Position numbers and translations under genes: made by a program. Positions 13,441 through 21,608 of a stretch of 21,749 bases of DNA are shown here, one piece after another (position 1 is the stretch's first letter; every line of letters begins with the position of its first letter). Source of the stretch: Actinomycetes bacterium (lineage in GTDB: Bacteria > Actinomycetota > Actinomycetes > Actinomycetales > Microbacteriaceae); assembly GCA_030425055.1 (NCBI GenBank), contig JAUHVN010000014.1:1-21749 (forward strand), read 5' to 3'. The notes beneath the pieces are model-generated. The model had not been told where the DNA came from and ran no database searches. It was given only the letters and a program-made list of their open reading frames with translations.

Positions 13441-14436
13441 GCCTCGGGAGGCGGGCGCGCTGCTCACGCGTTCCACGAGGCGCGTCGCAACGACGTCGAC
13501 CGACGTCGACGCCCCCTCGATGCCGGCGACGAGGGCTCGCACCGTCCGCTCACCCAACTCGCCGAAGTCCTGTCGCACGGTGGTGAGCGGCGGGCGGTAG
13601 TCCGCGGCATCCGCGACGTCGTCGAAGCCGACCACGCTGACGTCGTCGGGCACGCGATGCCCGGCCTCGGCGAGCGCGCGCATCGCGCCGAGCGCCATCT
13701 GGTCGTTGGCGGTGAAGAGGGCAGTCGCGGCATCCGGCATCCGTCCGGCGACCGCGCGGTGCCCCGACGCCGACGTCCAGTCCCCGCGGAGCGGCGGCGG
13801 CACGGCGACCCCGGCGTCTGCGAGCGCGTCGCGCCAGCCCGCTTCGCGCTCGGCAGCCGCGAACGACGAGGCAGGCCCCGCGAGATGGTGCACGGTGGCG
13901 TGGCCGAGGGCGAGCAGGTGCATCGTCGCCGCCCGAGCGCCGCCCCGATGGTCGGACTGCACGATGCCGACGCTGCCGCCGACCCGATCGGGTGGGGCGT
14001 CCACGACGACGAGGTGCAGCCCGGCCGGGATCGCTGCGGACTCTGTGGCGGCCGTCGCCTCGTTGAGCACCACGACCCCGTCGACCCCCTGCTCGCCGAA
14101 CTGCGCGAGCGCGGCCGAGACGTCGCCGGGATCCCCCAGCGTCAGCACCGTCAGCGCGTAGCCGCGGGATGCCGCCGCTTCAGCGACAGCCTGCAGCATG
14201 CGCGAGTTGCCGACCGACGCCAGGGTCGTCGCGAGCAGCCCGAGGGTCTGGGTGCGGCCGGTGCGCAGGGCCCGCGCGGCGCGGTGGGGGCGGTAGCCGA
14301 GCTCGGCCATGGCGCGCTCGACGCGCTGCCGCGTGGCGGGGTCGACGCGGGGGCTTGCGTTCACGACGCGCGAGACGGTCTGCCCTGAGACGCCGGCACG
14401 CGCCGCGACGTCGGCCATCGACACCCGCCGCTGCAT
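13435..14436 (-). CDS. LacI/GalR-family regulator of the galactose genes
   Basis: The product has 333 residues. The helix-turn-helix (about 5-50) reads SMADVAARAGVSGQTVSRVVNAS, a GalR/LacI-type recognition helix (GQTVSRVVN), followed by the hinge (RAARALRTGRT) and a sugar-binding core (about 60-320) with TANDQMALGAMRAL and VVGFDDVADAADYRPPLTTV. ATG 14436 has GAGGGGAGA upstream; the longer reading runs through the operator region. It diverges from galT-galK, and two matching 16-bp sites lie between the genes, so it most likely represses galTK and itself, with galactose or a derivative as inducer. Effector identity is inference from position. Confidence 0.9.
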   Translation of the reverse strand: MQRRVSMADVAARAGVSGQTVSRVVNASPRVDPATRQRVERAMAELGYRPHRAARALRTGRTQTLGLLATTLASVGNSRMLQAVAEAAASRGYALTVLTLGDPGDVSAALAQFGEQGVDGVVVLNEATAATESAAIPAGLHLVVVDAPPDRVGGSVGIVQSDHRGGARAATMHLLALGHATVHHLAGPASSFAAAEREAGWRDALADAGVAVPPPLRGDWTSASGHRAVAGRMPDAATALFTANDQMALGAMRALAEAGHRVPDDVSVVGFDDVADAADYRPPLTTVRQDFGELGERTVRALVAGIEGASTSVDVVATRLVERVSSAPASRGG

Positions 14437-14480
14437 CCGGTCTCCCCTCGACCGCGTGCCGAACTCCTGCAATCCGGCCG

Positions 14481-14496
14481 ATGTTGACGTTAGCAT
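14481..14496. promoter_or_regulatory. Galactose operator O1
   Basis: ATGTTGACGTTAGCAT matches O2 at 14 of 16 positions and is palindromic around ACGT, although less perfectly. It lies on the lacI side, upstream of that gene's leader, and could give autorepression. Its centre is 30 bp from O2, about three helical turns, so two dimers could bind the same DNA face. Confidence 0.6.
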
Positions 14497-14506
14497 GGCC
14501 GATCCG

Positions 14507-14512
14507 TAGCAT
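14507..14512 (+). promoter_or_regulatory. Candidate -10 of galTK
   Basis: TAGCAT is followed by six bases and GTG 14519, the leaderless spacing. Operator O2 begins inside this hexamer and runs across the start codon, so repressor binding would block the transcription start directly. Confidence 0.5.
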
Positions 14513-14526
14513 GTTGACGTGAACAT
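14511..14526. promoter_or_regulatory. Galactose operator O2
   Basis: ATGTTGACGTGAACAT is symmetric at 14 of 16 positions (ATGTT-N-ACGT-N-AACAT), a LacI/GalR-type operator. It covers the end of the galT -10 and its start codon. Confidence 0.65.
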
Positions 14527-15709
14527 TCCGGAGTTCGGCACGGATGCCGCCCCCGCAACTGCGCTCGGCGCCGGCGTCGTGAAGCGACCCACCCGCCTCG
14601 CCGACGGCCGCGACCTCACCTACTACGACGATCCCGGCACGACGCTCGGCCCCGACCGCGCCGTTGACGCGCGGACGCTCGGTGCGCGGCCCGAGACGGC
14701 GTCGATGCGGCAGGACGTGCTCACCGGCGACTGGATCACCGTCGTCGCCTCGCGCCAGAACCGCGTGATGATGCCGAGCGCCGACGCCGACCCGCTCGCG
14801 CCGCAGACGCCGGCGAACCCCAGCGAGATCCCCAGCCGCTACGACGTGGCCGTCTTCGAGAACCGCTCCCCCGCGTTCGGCCCGGCGCTGACGGATGCCG
14901 TCGACGCGGCGCCCGCGGCATCCGACCCGCCCCGGGGTCTCGATGACCTGGCCCATCTCGGGCTCGGCCGCAGCCGCACGTCGGTCGGCCGGTGCGAGGT
15001 CGTGTGCTTCAGCCCCGAGCACTCCGGCTCGTTCGGCACCCAGTCGGTGACCCGCGCGCGGACGGTCATCGAGGCCTGGGCTGACCGCACCGCCGCGCTG
15101 TCGGCGCTGCCCGGCATCGAGCAGGTCTTCCCGTTCGAGAACCGCGGCGAGGCGATCGGCGTCACGCTGCCGCATCCGCACGGCCAGATCTACGCCTACC
15201 CGTACGTCACGCCGCGCACCACGCGGCTGCTCGACAGCATCGAGCGCACGGCGCCCGACCTGTTCGAGCGCATCCTCGCCTTCGAGCGGGACGGCGAGCG
15301 CGTCGTGCTGCAGGGCGAGCACTGGACCGCCTTCGTGCCGTTCGCCGCGCGCTGGCCCGTCGAGGTGCACCTCATGCCGCACCGCCACGTGCCCGACCTC
15401 ACGGCGCTGAGCGACGACGAGCGCGACGAGCTGGCGCCGCTCTATCTGCGGCTGCTGCGCGGCATCGACGCGCTGTACGACACCCCGACCGCCTACATCG
15501 CGGCGTGGCACCAGGCGCCCGTGCACGTCGGCCGCGACACCGTTCGCCTGCGCCTGGAGCTGACCAGCCCGCGCCGCGGGGCCGACAAGCTGAAGTTCCT
15601 CGCCGGATCCGAGGCCGCGATGGGCGCATGGGCCGCCGAGATCCCGCCCGAAGTCTCGGCCGAACGCCTGCGCGCGGCGATCGCGACCGTGCCCGAGGTG
15701 ACGGCGTGA
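14519..15709 (+). CDS. galT: Galactose-1-phosphate uridylyltransferase
   Basis: It transfers UMP between UDP-glucose and galactose-1-phosphate in the Leloir pathway, releasing glucose-1-phosphate for Pgm. In the 396-residue product the active-site motif is HPHGQ (219-223), with His221 as the nucleophile by family analogy. MRQDVLTGDWITVVASRQNR (63-82), FENRSPAF and CFSPEHSGSF are also typical. The Cys pair that binds zinc in E. coli GalT (DPDCFLC region) is replaced (DADPLAP, 89-95), so that metal site is absent. GTG 14519 follows a -10-like TAGCAT by six bases and no ribosome site is present, so a leaderless start is likely. The N-terminal 45 residues are longer than in E. coli. The stop overlaps galK by four bases. 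Confidence 0.95.
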   Translation: MNIPEFGTDAAPATALGAGVVKRPTRLADGRDLTYYDDPGTTLGPDRAVDARTLGARPETASMRQDVLTGDWITVVASRQNRVMMPSADADPLAPQTPANPSEIPSRYDVAVFENRSPAFGPALTDAVDAAPAASDPPRGLDDLAHLGLGRSRTSVGRCEVVCFSPEHSGSFGTQSVTRARTVIEAWADRTAALSALPGIEQVFPFENRGEAIGVTLPHPHGQIYAYPYVTPRTTRLLDSIERTAPDLFERILAFERDGERVVLQGEHWTAFVPFAARWPVEVHLMPHRHVPDLTALSDDERDELAPLYLRLLRGIDALYDTPTAYIAAWHQAPVHVGRDTVRLRLELTSPRRGADKLKFLAGSEAAMGAWAAEIPPEVSAERLRAAIATVPEVTA

Positions 15710-16884
15710 CGGCGGTATCCGAGGCTCGCGCCCTGTTCGCCGCCCGATTCGGCCACGAGCCCGCCGGCACGTGGTCGGCGCCGGGCCGCGTCAACCTCAT
15801 CGGTGAGCACACCGACTACAACGACGGCTTCGTGCTGCCGTTCGCGATCCAGCACCGCACGCACGTCGCCCTCGGCACGCGAGCGGATGCCGTCATCCGC
15901 GTGGCCTCGACCTTCGATGAGGCCGTGTACGAACTCGACCTCGCGCGACTCGACGCCGTCTTCCCGGCCGAGCGCGAGACCGTCGCCGAGTGGGCGCGCT
16001 ACCCGCTCGGGGTGGCGTGGGCGCTGCTGCGCGCCGCCGGGGTCGACCCGGCGGCCGTGCCCGGCGTCGACCTCGCGTTCTCCTCCGACGTGCCGGTCGG
16101 GGCCGGCCTGTCGTCGTCGGCGGCGATCGAGGGCGCCACGGCGATGGCGCTCACCGAGACCTGGGGTCTGCACCTCGACCGCGTCGCGCTCGCCCAGGTC
16201 GGGCGCACCGCCGAGAACGACGCGGTCGGCGCCCCGACCGGCATCATGGATCAGATGGCGTCGATGCTCGGCCGCCGCGACGCCGCGATCTTCCTCGACT
16301 GCCGCTCGCTCGACGCCGTGACGGTCGACCTCGGCTTCGACGCCGCCGGGCTCGCCCTCGTCGTGATCGACACGAACGTGAAGCACGCCCACTCGACCGG
16401 CGGCTACGGCGCGCGCCGCGCGGCGTGCGAACGCGGCGCGGCCACCCTCGGCGTTCCGGCGCTGCGCGACGTCTCCGCGAGCGACCTCGAACGCCTCGCG
16501 GGCCTCGTCGACGACACGACGTTCCGCCGGGTCCGGCACGTCGTGACCGAGAACCAGCGCGTGCTCGACACGGTGCGGATGCTGCGCGAACAGGGGCCGA
16601 CCGTCATCGGCGACCTCCTCGTCGCGTCTCACGCCTCCATGCGCGACGACTTCGAGATCTCGGTCCCCGAGCTCGACACGGCCGTCGAGGCCGCACTCGA
16701 CGCCGGCGCGATCGGCGCCCGCATGACCGGCGGCGGCTTCGGCGGCGCGGCCATCGCCTTGGTCGCCCACGATCGCGTCGACGCGGTGACGGATGCCGCA
16801 CACGCCGCGTTCGCGGCATCCGGCTTCGCGGCCCCGACCGTCTTCACCGTGACACCGTCGGACGGCGCCGCCCGCGACGCCTGA
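15706..16884 (+). CDS. galK: Galactokinase
   Basis: It phosphorylates galactose at C1, the first Leloir step. The GHMP-kinase product has 392 residues: galactokinase signature GRVNLIGEHTDYNDG (27-41), ATP-binding loop PVGAGLSSSAA (130-140), the catalytic base Asp182 in GIMDQ, and the third GHMP motif MTGGGFGG (340-347). GTG 15706 overlaps the galT stop (GTGA), so the two are translationally coupled and regulated together by the GalR-like protein. The upstream extension of the frame runs inside galT and is not used. No galE or sugar transporter belongs to this operon. Confidence 0.96.
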   Translation: MTAVSEARALFAARFGHEPAGTWSAPGRVNLIGEHTDYNDGFVLPFAIQHRTHVALGTRADAVIRVASTFDEAVYELDLARLDAVFPAERETVAEWARYPLGVAWALLRAAGVDPAAVPGVDLAFSSDVPVGAGLSSSAAIEGATAMALTETWGLHLDRVALAQVGRTAENDAVGAPTGIMDQMASMLGRRDAAIFLDCRSLDAVTVDLGFDAAGLALVVIDTNVKHAHSTGGYGARRAACERGAATLGVPALRDVSASDLERLAGLVDDTTFRRVRHVVTENQRVLDTVRMLREQGPTVIGDLLVASHASMRDDFEISVPELDTAVEAALDAGAIGARMTGGGFGGAAIALVAHDRVDAVTDAAHAAFAASGFAAPTVFTVTPSDGAARDA

Positions 16885-16917
16885 CCGGCCGCGAGCCTCC
16901 CCTGTCCCGACCGCGCA

Positions 16918-16965
16918 GCATCCGTCACCTCACGGCCACCGTCAAGACCTTCCGATGACGGATGC
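16918..16965. terminator. Inverted repeat after galK, possible terminator
   Basis: GCATCCGTCA (16918-16927) and TGACGGATGC (16956-16965) are exact reverse complements with a 28-base loop, 34 bases past the galK stop. The arms include the GCATCC/GGATGC hexamer that is over-represented here, so the pairing may partly reflect that motif. Confidence 0.35.
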
Positions 16966-16972
16966 CGCGGCC

Positions 16973-16978
16973 TAGCGT
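16973..16978 (+). promoter_or_regulatory. Candidate -10 of the hydrolase gene at 17022
   Basis: TAGCGT fits the TANNNT pattern; TTCCGA lies 17 bases upstream as a weak -35. This gives a leader of about 37 bases containing GAAGGA, the ribosome site seven bases before ATG 17022. Confidence 0.35.
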
Positions 16979-17021
16979 CGTAGCAGCGGCGGGGCATCCG
17001 GCCCGCGCGGAAGGAACGGAC

Positions 17022-17858
17022 ATGGCCTACATCACGGTCGGCACCGAGAACTCGGTCGACATCGAGCTGTACTACACGGACCAGGGGTCGGGGCAGCCCG
17101 TCGTGCTGATCCATGGCTTCCCGCTCGACGGCGAGTCGTGGGGCAAGCAGCAGGCGGCGCTGCTGGATGCCGGGTACCGCGTGATCGCCTATGACCGCCG
17201 CGGCTTCGGCGCCTCGACGAAGACAGGTGGCGGCTACGACTACGACACGTTCGCCGCCGACCTGCACTCTCTCATGGAGGACCTCGATCTGCGCGACGCC
17301 GTGCTCGTCGGCTTCTCGATGGGCACCGGCGAGGTCGCCCGCTACCTCTCGCGGTACGGCGCCGCGCGGGTCGCGAAGGCCGCGTTCCTCGGGTCGCTCG
17401 AGCCGTTCCTGCTCAAGACCGACGACAACCCGGCAGGCGCCGGCCCGCAGGAGTTCTTCGACGGCCTCGCGCAGTCGGTGCGTGACGACCGCTACGCGTT
17501 CATCGCCGGTTTCTACAAGGACTTCTACAACCTCGACGAGTTCCTGGGCGACCGCATCTCGCAGGCCGCGGTCGACGCGAGCGTGCAGACGGCGAACCGG
17601 GCGGGCAACACCGGCATCGCCGCGGCGCCGCTGACCTGGCCGACCGACTTCCGCGACGACATCCCGCACATCACGGTGCCGTCGCTCATCCTGCACGGCA
17701 CGGCCGACAACATCCTGCCGATCGACGTGACCGCCCGGCGCTTCCGCGAGCTGCTGCCGGATGCCACCTACGTCGAGCTCGAGGGCGCGCCCCACGGTCT
17801 GCTGTGGACCCACGCCCCCGAGGTCAACGAGGCGCTGCTGGCGTTCCTGCGCAGCTGA
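17022..17858 (+). CDS. Alpha/beta hydrolase, cofactor-free haloperoxidase type
   Basis: The 278-residue product is the usual size for non-heme chloroperoxidase-like esterases. The oxyanion-hole HG is at 31-32 in VVLIHGFPLDGESW. The nucleophile elbow is GFSMG (Ser99), the acid Asp229 lies in HGTADNILP, and His258 in GAPHGLLWTH completes the triad. HGFPLDGESW and YDRRGFGAST are characteristic of this group, which hydrolyses esters and can perform perhydrolysis; the real substrate is unknown. No signal peptide is present, so it acts in the cytoplasm. GAAGGA supports ATG 17022. It appears monocistronic, and its 3' end forms half of a long hairpin shared with the convergent beta-glucosidase gene. 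Confidence 0.9.
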   Translation: MAYITVGTENSVDIELYYTDQGSGQPVVLIHGFPLDGESWGKQQAALLDAGYRVIAYDRRGFGASTKTGGGYDYDTFAADLHSLMEDLDLRDAVLVGFSMGTGEVARYLSRYGAARVAKAAFLGSLEPFLLKTDDNPAGAGPQEFFDGLAQSVRDDRYAFIAGFYKDFYNLDEFLGDRISQAAVDASVQTANRAGNTGIAAAPLTWPTDFRDDIPHITVPSLILHGTADNILPIDVTARRFRELLPDATYVELEGAPHGLLWTHAPEVNEALLAFLRS

Positions 17859-17878
17859 GGTCAGCCGCGCAGGAACGC
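17841..17878. terminator. Long hairpin terminator shared by convergent genes
   Basis: GCGTTCCTGCGC (17841-17852) pairs with GCGCAGGAACGC (17867-17878). After one mismatch, GCTGA (17854-17858) pairs with TCAGC (17861-17865). The near-continuous 17-bp stem includes the last codons and stop of the hydrolase gene and ends 10 bases before the stop of the opposite gene. Confidence 0.75.
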
Positions 17879-17888
17879 GCTGCGCGGC

Positions 17889-20192
17889 TCAGCCCTGCGG
17901 CTGCGGCGCGTTGGCCATCGCGATGAGGCCGTCGATCATCTCGGCGGTGATGCCGCCGCCGTCTCCGGCGAGGCCCGACATCATCGTGAGGCGGCCGACG
18001 GGGAACGAGCCCATCATCTCCATCATGTCCACGCCTTCGGGCATGACCGAGGCGGCGCCGTTCATCGCGCCCATCATGTCGGCCAGCGCGGCCTGCACGA
18101 TCGGGCCCGCGACGGGGTGGGCGAACACCTCGGCGAGCGACGACGTGCGCGACAGCGGCATGACGACCGTGTCACCTTCGATCTCGACCGTCGCCGACGA
18201 GCGCAGGTCGCGGCTCGAGGCCGCGACGTCGACGGCGTACGCACCACCCTCGACGACCCAGCGGTCGGCGGCGATGTTCCAGTACGCGAGGTCCTCGCGA
18301 CGCACGGTCAGCGTGACCTCGCGGGTCTCGCCGGCCTCGAGCGCGACCGACGTGAAGGCCTTCAGCTCGCGCACGGGGCGCTGCACCGTCGAACCGGGCA
18401 GCGACGTGTAGACCTGCACGACCTCGCGACCGGCGCGGTCGCCGGTGTTGGTGACGGGCACGGTCACGGTGACGTCACCGGCGGCGTCGACCGAAGCGGA
18501 TGCCTCGCCGTACGCGAACGTCGTGTACGAGAGACCGTGGCCGAACGGGAACGCGACCTCCATGCGGCGGGCGTCGTACCAGCGGTAGCCGACGAACAGG
18601 CCCTCGCCGTAGCGGGTGTGCGAGAACTCGCCGGGGAAGTCGAGGAACGCGGGGCTGTCCTCGAGGCGCACCGGGATGGTCTCGGTGAGCTTGCCCGACG
18701 GGTTCACCTCGCCGAACAGCACGTCGGCGGTCGCGCCGCCGCCGGCCTGGCCGAGCAGCCAGCCCTCGAGGATCGCGGGGACCTTCTCGGCGAACGGAAG
18801 CGCCACGACGCCGCCGTTGGAGAGCACGACAACGACGTTCGGGTTGGCCGCGACCACCGCATCGAGCAGCGCGAGCTGGTCGGCCGGAAGGTCGATGTCG
18901 GTGCGGTCGTAGCCCTCGGACTCGAGGCGGGCGGGCAGGCCGAGGAACACGACGGCGACTTCGGCGGCGGATGCCGCGGCCACGGCCTCGTCGCGCAGGC
19001 GGGCGATCTCGTCGTCAGCCACATCGACGGCGACGCTGAAGCCCTGTGCGTAGGCGACCTCACCGTCGGCGAGCGTGCGGATCTCGTCGATCGCGTTGTC
19101 GAGGCGCGTCGGGCTGATCATCGACGAGCCCGCGCCCTGGTAGCGCGCTTCGGCAGCGAACGAGCCGATCACGGCGATCCGGGCGTCGCGACGCAGCGGA
19201 AGCAGGTCGCCCTCGTTCTTCAGCAGCACGATCGAGCGGCCGGCGGCCTCACGGGCGAGCGCGTGGTGCGCGTCGACGTCGAGCGGGCCCTCGATCGAGC
19301 CGGCACCGGCCTGCGACTTGCGCACGAGGTCGATGACACGACCCGCGGCGACGTCGACGACCGATTCGTCGAGCGAGCCGTCCTGCACGGCCGCGACGAT
19401 CTGCGCGTCGGTGACGCCGTTCGACGACGGCATCTCGAGGTCGAGCCCGGCGGCGATGCCGGCGACGCGCTCGTTGACGGCGCCCCAGTCCGAGACCACG
19501 AGACCCTCGAAGCCCCACTCGTCGCGCAGCACGTCGGTGAGCAGCCACGGGTCCTCCGACGCGTACACGCCGTTGATGCGGTTGTACGAGCACATGACGG
19601 TCCACGGCTGGGCGTCCTGCACCACGCGCTGGAAGCCGCGCAGGTAGATCTCGCGCAGCGGACGCGGGTCGACGTCCGAGCTCGACCGCATGCGGTCGTT
19701 CTCCTGGTTGTTGGCCGCGAAGTGCTTGAGCGACGTGCCCACGCCCTTCGACTGGATGCCGTTCACGATGGCCGCGCCGAGCACACCCGAGACGATCGGG
19801 TCCTCGGACAGGTACTCGAAGTTGCGACCGCACAGCGGCGAGCGCTTGATGTTGATGCCGGGGCCGAGCAGCACCGCGACGTTCTCGATCGCGGTCTCGG
19901 TGCCCAGCGCCTCGCCGACGCGGTGGATGAGGTCGACGTCCCACGACGAGCCCAGCCCGACGGCGGGCGGGAAGCACGTGGCCGGCACGCTGTCGCCGAG
20001 GCCGAGGTGGTCGCCGCCCTCGCGCTGCTTGCGCAGGCCGTGCGGGCCGTCGGTGACCATGATCGCGGGGATGCCCACGCGCTCGACGGGCTTGGTGTAC
20101 CAGAAGCTGGCACCGCTGGTGAGCGACGCCTTCTCTTCGAGGGTGAGATCCGAGACGGATGCCTCGGCGATGAGGGTGGAGGTGTCGGTCAT
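17889..20192 (-). CDS. GH3-family beta-glucosidase
   Basis: The 767-residue glycoside hydrolase releases terminal beta-linked sugars, most likely glucose from beta-glucosides. The N-terminal barrel contains MVTDGPHGLR, RSPLCGRNFEYLSEDP (117-132), the substrate-binding KHF (156-158) and the nucleophile Asp235 in VVSDWGAV. The alpha/beta sandwich holds SEGYDRTD, whose Glu is the candidate acid/base. A fibronectin-III-like domain follows (EVVQVYTSLPG), then a Met-rich tail of about 85 residues. No signal peptide is visible, so it is probably cytoplasmic and works on imported oligosaccharides. AAAGGA upstream supports ATG 20192. It starts 38 bases after the MFS gene and is probably co-transcribed with it. 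Exact linkage specificity is unknown. Confidence 0.93.
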   Translation of the reverse strand: MTDTSTLIAEASVSDLTLEEKASLTSGASFWYTKPVERVGIPAIMVTDGPHGLRKQREGGDHLGLGDSVPATCFPPAVGLGSSWDVDLIHRVGEALGTETAIENVAVLLGPGINIKRSPLCGRNFEYLSEDPIVSGVLGAAIVNGIQSKGVGTSLKHFAANNQENDRMRSSSDVDPRPLREIYLRGFQRVVQDAQPWTVMCSYNRINGVYASEDPWLLTDVLRDEWGFEGLVVSDWGAVNERVAGIAAGLDLEMPSSNGVTDAQIVAAVQDGSLDESVVDVAAGRVIDLVRKSQAGAGSIEGPLDVDAHHALAREAAGRSIVLLKNEGDLLPLRRDARIAVIGSFAAEARYQGAGSSMISPTRLDNAIDEIRTLADGEVAYAQGFSVAVDVADDEIARLRDEAVAAASAAEVAVVFLGLPARLESEGYDRTDIDLPADQLALLDAVVAANPNVVVVLSNGGVVALPFAEKVPAILEGWLLGQAGGGATADVLFGEVNPSGKLTETIPVRLEDSPAFLDFPGEFSHTRYGEGLFVGYRWYDARRMEVAFPFGHGLSYTTFAYGEASASVDAAGDVTVTVPVTNTGDRAGREVVQVYTSLPGSTVQRPVRELKAFTSVALEAGETREVTLTVRREDLAYWNIAADRWVVEGGAYAVDVAASSRDLRSSATVEIEGDTVVMPLSRTSSLAEVFAHPVAGPIVQAALADMMGAMNGAASVMPEGVDMMEMMGSFPVGRLTMMSGLAGDGGGITAEMIDGLIAMANAPQPQG

Positions 20193-20230
20193 GATCGACG
20201 TCCTTTCGATGGGGTGGACAGGTCAGGGGG

Positions 20231-21532
20231 TCAGCGGACGGACTTGATCGGCCAGACCGCGAAGGCACCGAGGATGCCGAGCGCGATCGCGACCGGGAAC
20301 AGGCCCTGGTAGCCGAAGATCAGCACGATGACGCCCGAGACGCCGGGCGCGAGGGTCTGCGGCAGGGTGGCGGCGATGTTGACGACGCCGAGGTCCTTCG
20401 CGAACGACTTCGCCGAAGGGAGCACCTGGCTGATCAGCGCGGTGTCGACGGCCTGGAACATGCCGAAGCCGAAGCCGGCGATGAACGTCATGATCATCCA
20501 CGCGGTGAGGTCCTGCCACATCCACGGCAGCAGGAACCCGACCGCGACGACCGCGGCCGAGCCGAAGACGAACGGCTTGCGGCGGCCGATGCGGTCGGAC
20601 AGCGGCCCCGACACCACGGTCGAGATGATGATGCCGACCAGGCTCAGCAGGCCGAGCAGCGGCATGACGGTCTCGGGGTGCTCGACGCCGAAGTAGTACT
20701 GCAGCAGGTAGAGCTGGTAGCCGGTGACCGCGAAGTAGCCGGTGTAGAGCAGCAGGCGACCGGTGAACGCCCAGAAGAAGTCGGGGTGCGTGATCGGGTT
20801 GACCCAGAACGTCTTGGCGAACTCTCGCAGGTCGAACGGCTCGGGCTTCATGTCGTCGCTCGGGTAGTCGGGGTTGAACACGACGAACAGCGTGAGCATG
20901 ATCACGGCGAGCACCGCGAAGGTGATGTAGCCGAGCGCGATCGTGTTGAAGAAAAGCGATCCGACGATCTGGCCGCCGAGCGCCCCGACCATGAGGCCGA
21001 TGCCGGTCAGGGCCGCGAACGTGCCGCGGCGCGCGTTGGGCACACGGTCGGGCATGACCGCCGAGAGCGGACCCTGCGCGAAGTTGAAGCAGATCTGCAC
21101 GAGCGTCCACGCGACGATGAAGCCGACGAGCGTCCCCGCGAAGGCGAGGCCCACCAGGGCGAGGGCGCCGGCGACGGCGCCGACGATCATCCACGGCGCG
21201 CGACGGCCGAACCGCGAGCGCGTGCGGTCGGAGATCTGCCCGGCGATGGGCTGGGCGATCATCGCCGCGAACGCGCCGATGGTCGAGACGATCGCGAGGT
21301 TGGCCACATTGATCTGGTCCTGCTCGCCGAACGCGAGCGTGATCTGCTGCGGAAGCAGGATGCCGGGGATCGCGCCCCAAAGCATGAAGATGCCGATGTT
21401 CGCCGGGATGATCCACAGCATGAGCCGGCGCAGGCCCTTGACGGGCGGCGGCGGATCGTCGGTGCCGGAGGCTTCGGCGAGGAAGGTGTTCTCGGTCATC
21501 GGCTCAGCGATGCGTCCGGGGGTGTCTGACAT
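20231..21532 (-). CDS. MFS transporter, glycoside/sugar symporter-like
   Basis: This is a membrane protein of 433 residues with about twelve hydrophobic helices. The loop between helices 2 and 3 carries SDRTRSRFGRR (101-111), and the second half has the matching SGPLSDRIGRRKPF. The DRTRSRFGRR form is typical of the glycoside-pentoside-hexuronide/SLC45-like group. The N-terminal 30 residues are soluble and acidic/Pro-rich. It most likely imports the beta-glucoside cut by the downstream GH3 enzyme. AAAGGAA lies 11 bases before ATG 21532, a long spacing; an internal ATG at 21499 is less likely. It diverges from a TetR gene. Confidence 0.9.
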   Translation of the reverse strand: MSDTPGRIAEPMTENTFLAEASGTDDPPPPVKGLRRLMLWIIPANIGIFMLWGAIPGILLPQQITLAFGEQDQINVANLAIVSTIGAFAAMIAQPIAGQISDRTRSRFGRRAPWMIVGAVAGALALVGLAFAGTLVGFIVAWTLVQICFNFAQGPLSAVMPDRVPNARRGTFAALTGIGLMVGALGGQIVGSLFFNTIALGYITFAVLAVIMLTLFVVFNPDYPSDDMKPEPFDLREFAKTFWVNPITHPDFFWAFTGRLLLYTGYFAVTGYQLYLLQYYFGVEHPETVMPLLGLLSLVGIIISTVVSGPLSDRIGRRKPFVFGSAAVVAVGFLLPWMWQDLTAWMIMTFIAGFGFGMFQAVDTALISQVLPSAKSFAKDLGVVNIAATLPQTLAPGVSGVIVLIFGYQGLFPVAIALGILGAFAVWPIKSVR

Positions 21533-21554
21533 CGTCGTCGTCGTTCCTTTCGGC

Positions 21555-21567
21555 GGCCACCGTGGCC
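21555..21567. promoter_or_regulatory. Small palindrome in the MFS leader
   Basis: GGCCAC-C-GTGGCC lies between the candidate MFS promoter and its ribosome site. It could be a short leader hairpin or an operator half; function is unknown. Confidence 0.25.
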
Positions 21568-21575
21568 CACCAGTG

Positions 21576-21608
21576 AAAACCTTACGTCATTTGGTTTTGA
21601 GAAATCAA
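21576..21608. promoter_or_regulatory. MFS-GH3 promoter with a candidate TetR operator
   Basis: This AT-rich stretch contrasts with its surroundings. On the minus strand, TTGATT (21608-21603) and TAAGGT (21584-21579), 18 bases apart, form a sigma-70-like promoter for the MFS gene. AAAACC (21576-21581) and GGTTTT (21593-21598) are perfect inverted arms 11 bases apart, overlapping the -10 and the spacer, which suits a repressor site for the divergent TetR protein. Confidence 0.5.

Larger units (their letters stand above)
14455..14542. repeat. 13-bp inverted repeat flanking the galactose operators
   Basis: CGTGCCGAACTCC (14455-14467) and GGAGTTCGGCACG (14530-14542) are exact reverse complements. 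One arm lies in the leader of the lacI gene, the other inside galT codons 4-8. Together with the two similar operators between them, the region looks like an inverted duplication in which each divergent transcript receives an operator followed by GGAGTTCGGCACG. Confidence 0.7.

Noticed and set aside
13484..13512. Short GTCGAC-type tandem (cgacgtcgaccgacgtcgac)
   Set aside because: It lies inside the GalR-like gene and encodes its normal protein sequence; simple codon repetition in GC-rich DNA.
12074..17864. GCTGAGGTCAG occurs at 12074-12084 and 17854-17864, each time over a gene's stop codon
   Set aside because: Only 11 bases with different flanks, and one copy is explained by a terminator stem; probably coincidence.
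18117..20312. A 731-codon open frame on the plus strand opposite the GH3 gene
   Set aside because: It is antisense to a clear GH3 gene, its translation is a low-complexity Arg/Asp/Val/Gly-rich string with no family motif, and long open antisense frames are expected at this GC3 bias.
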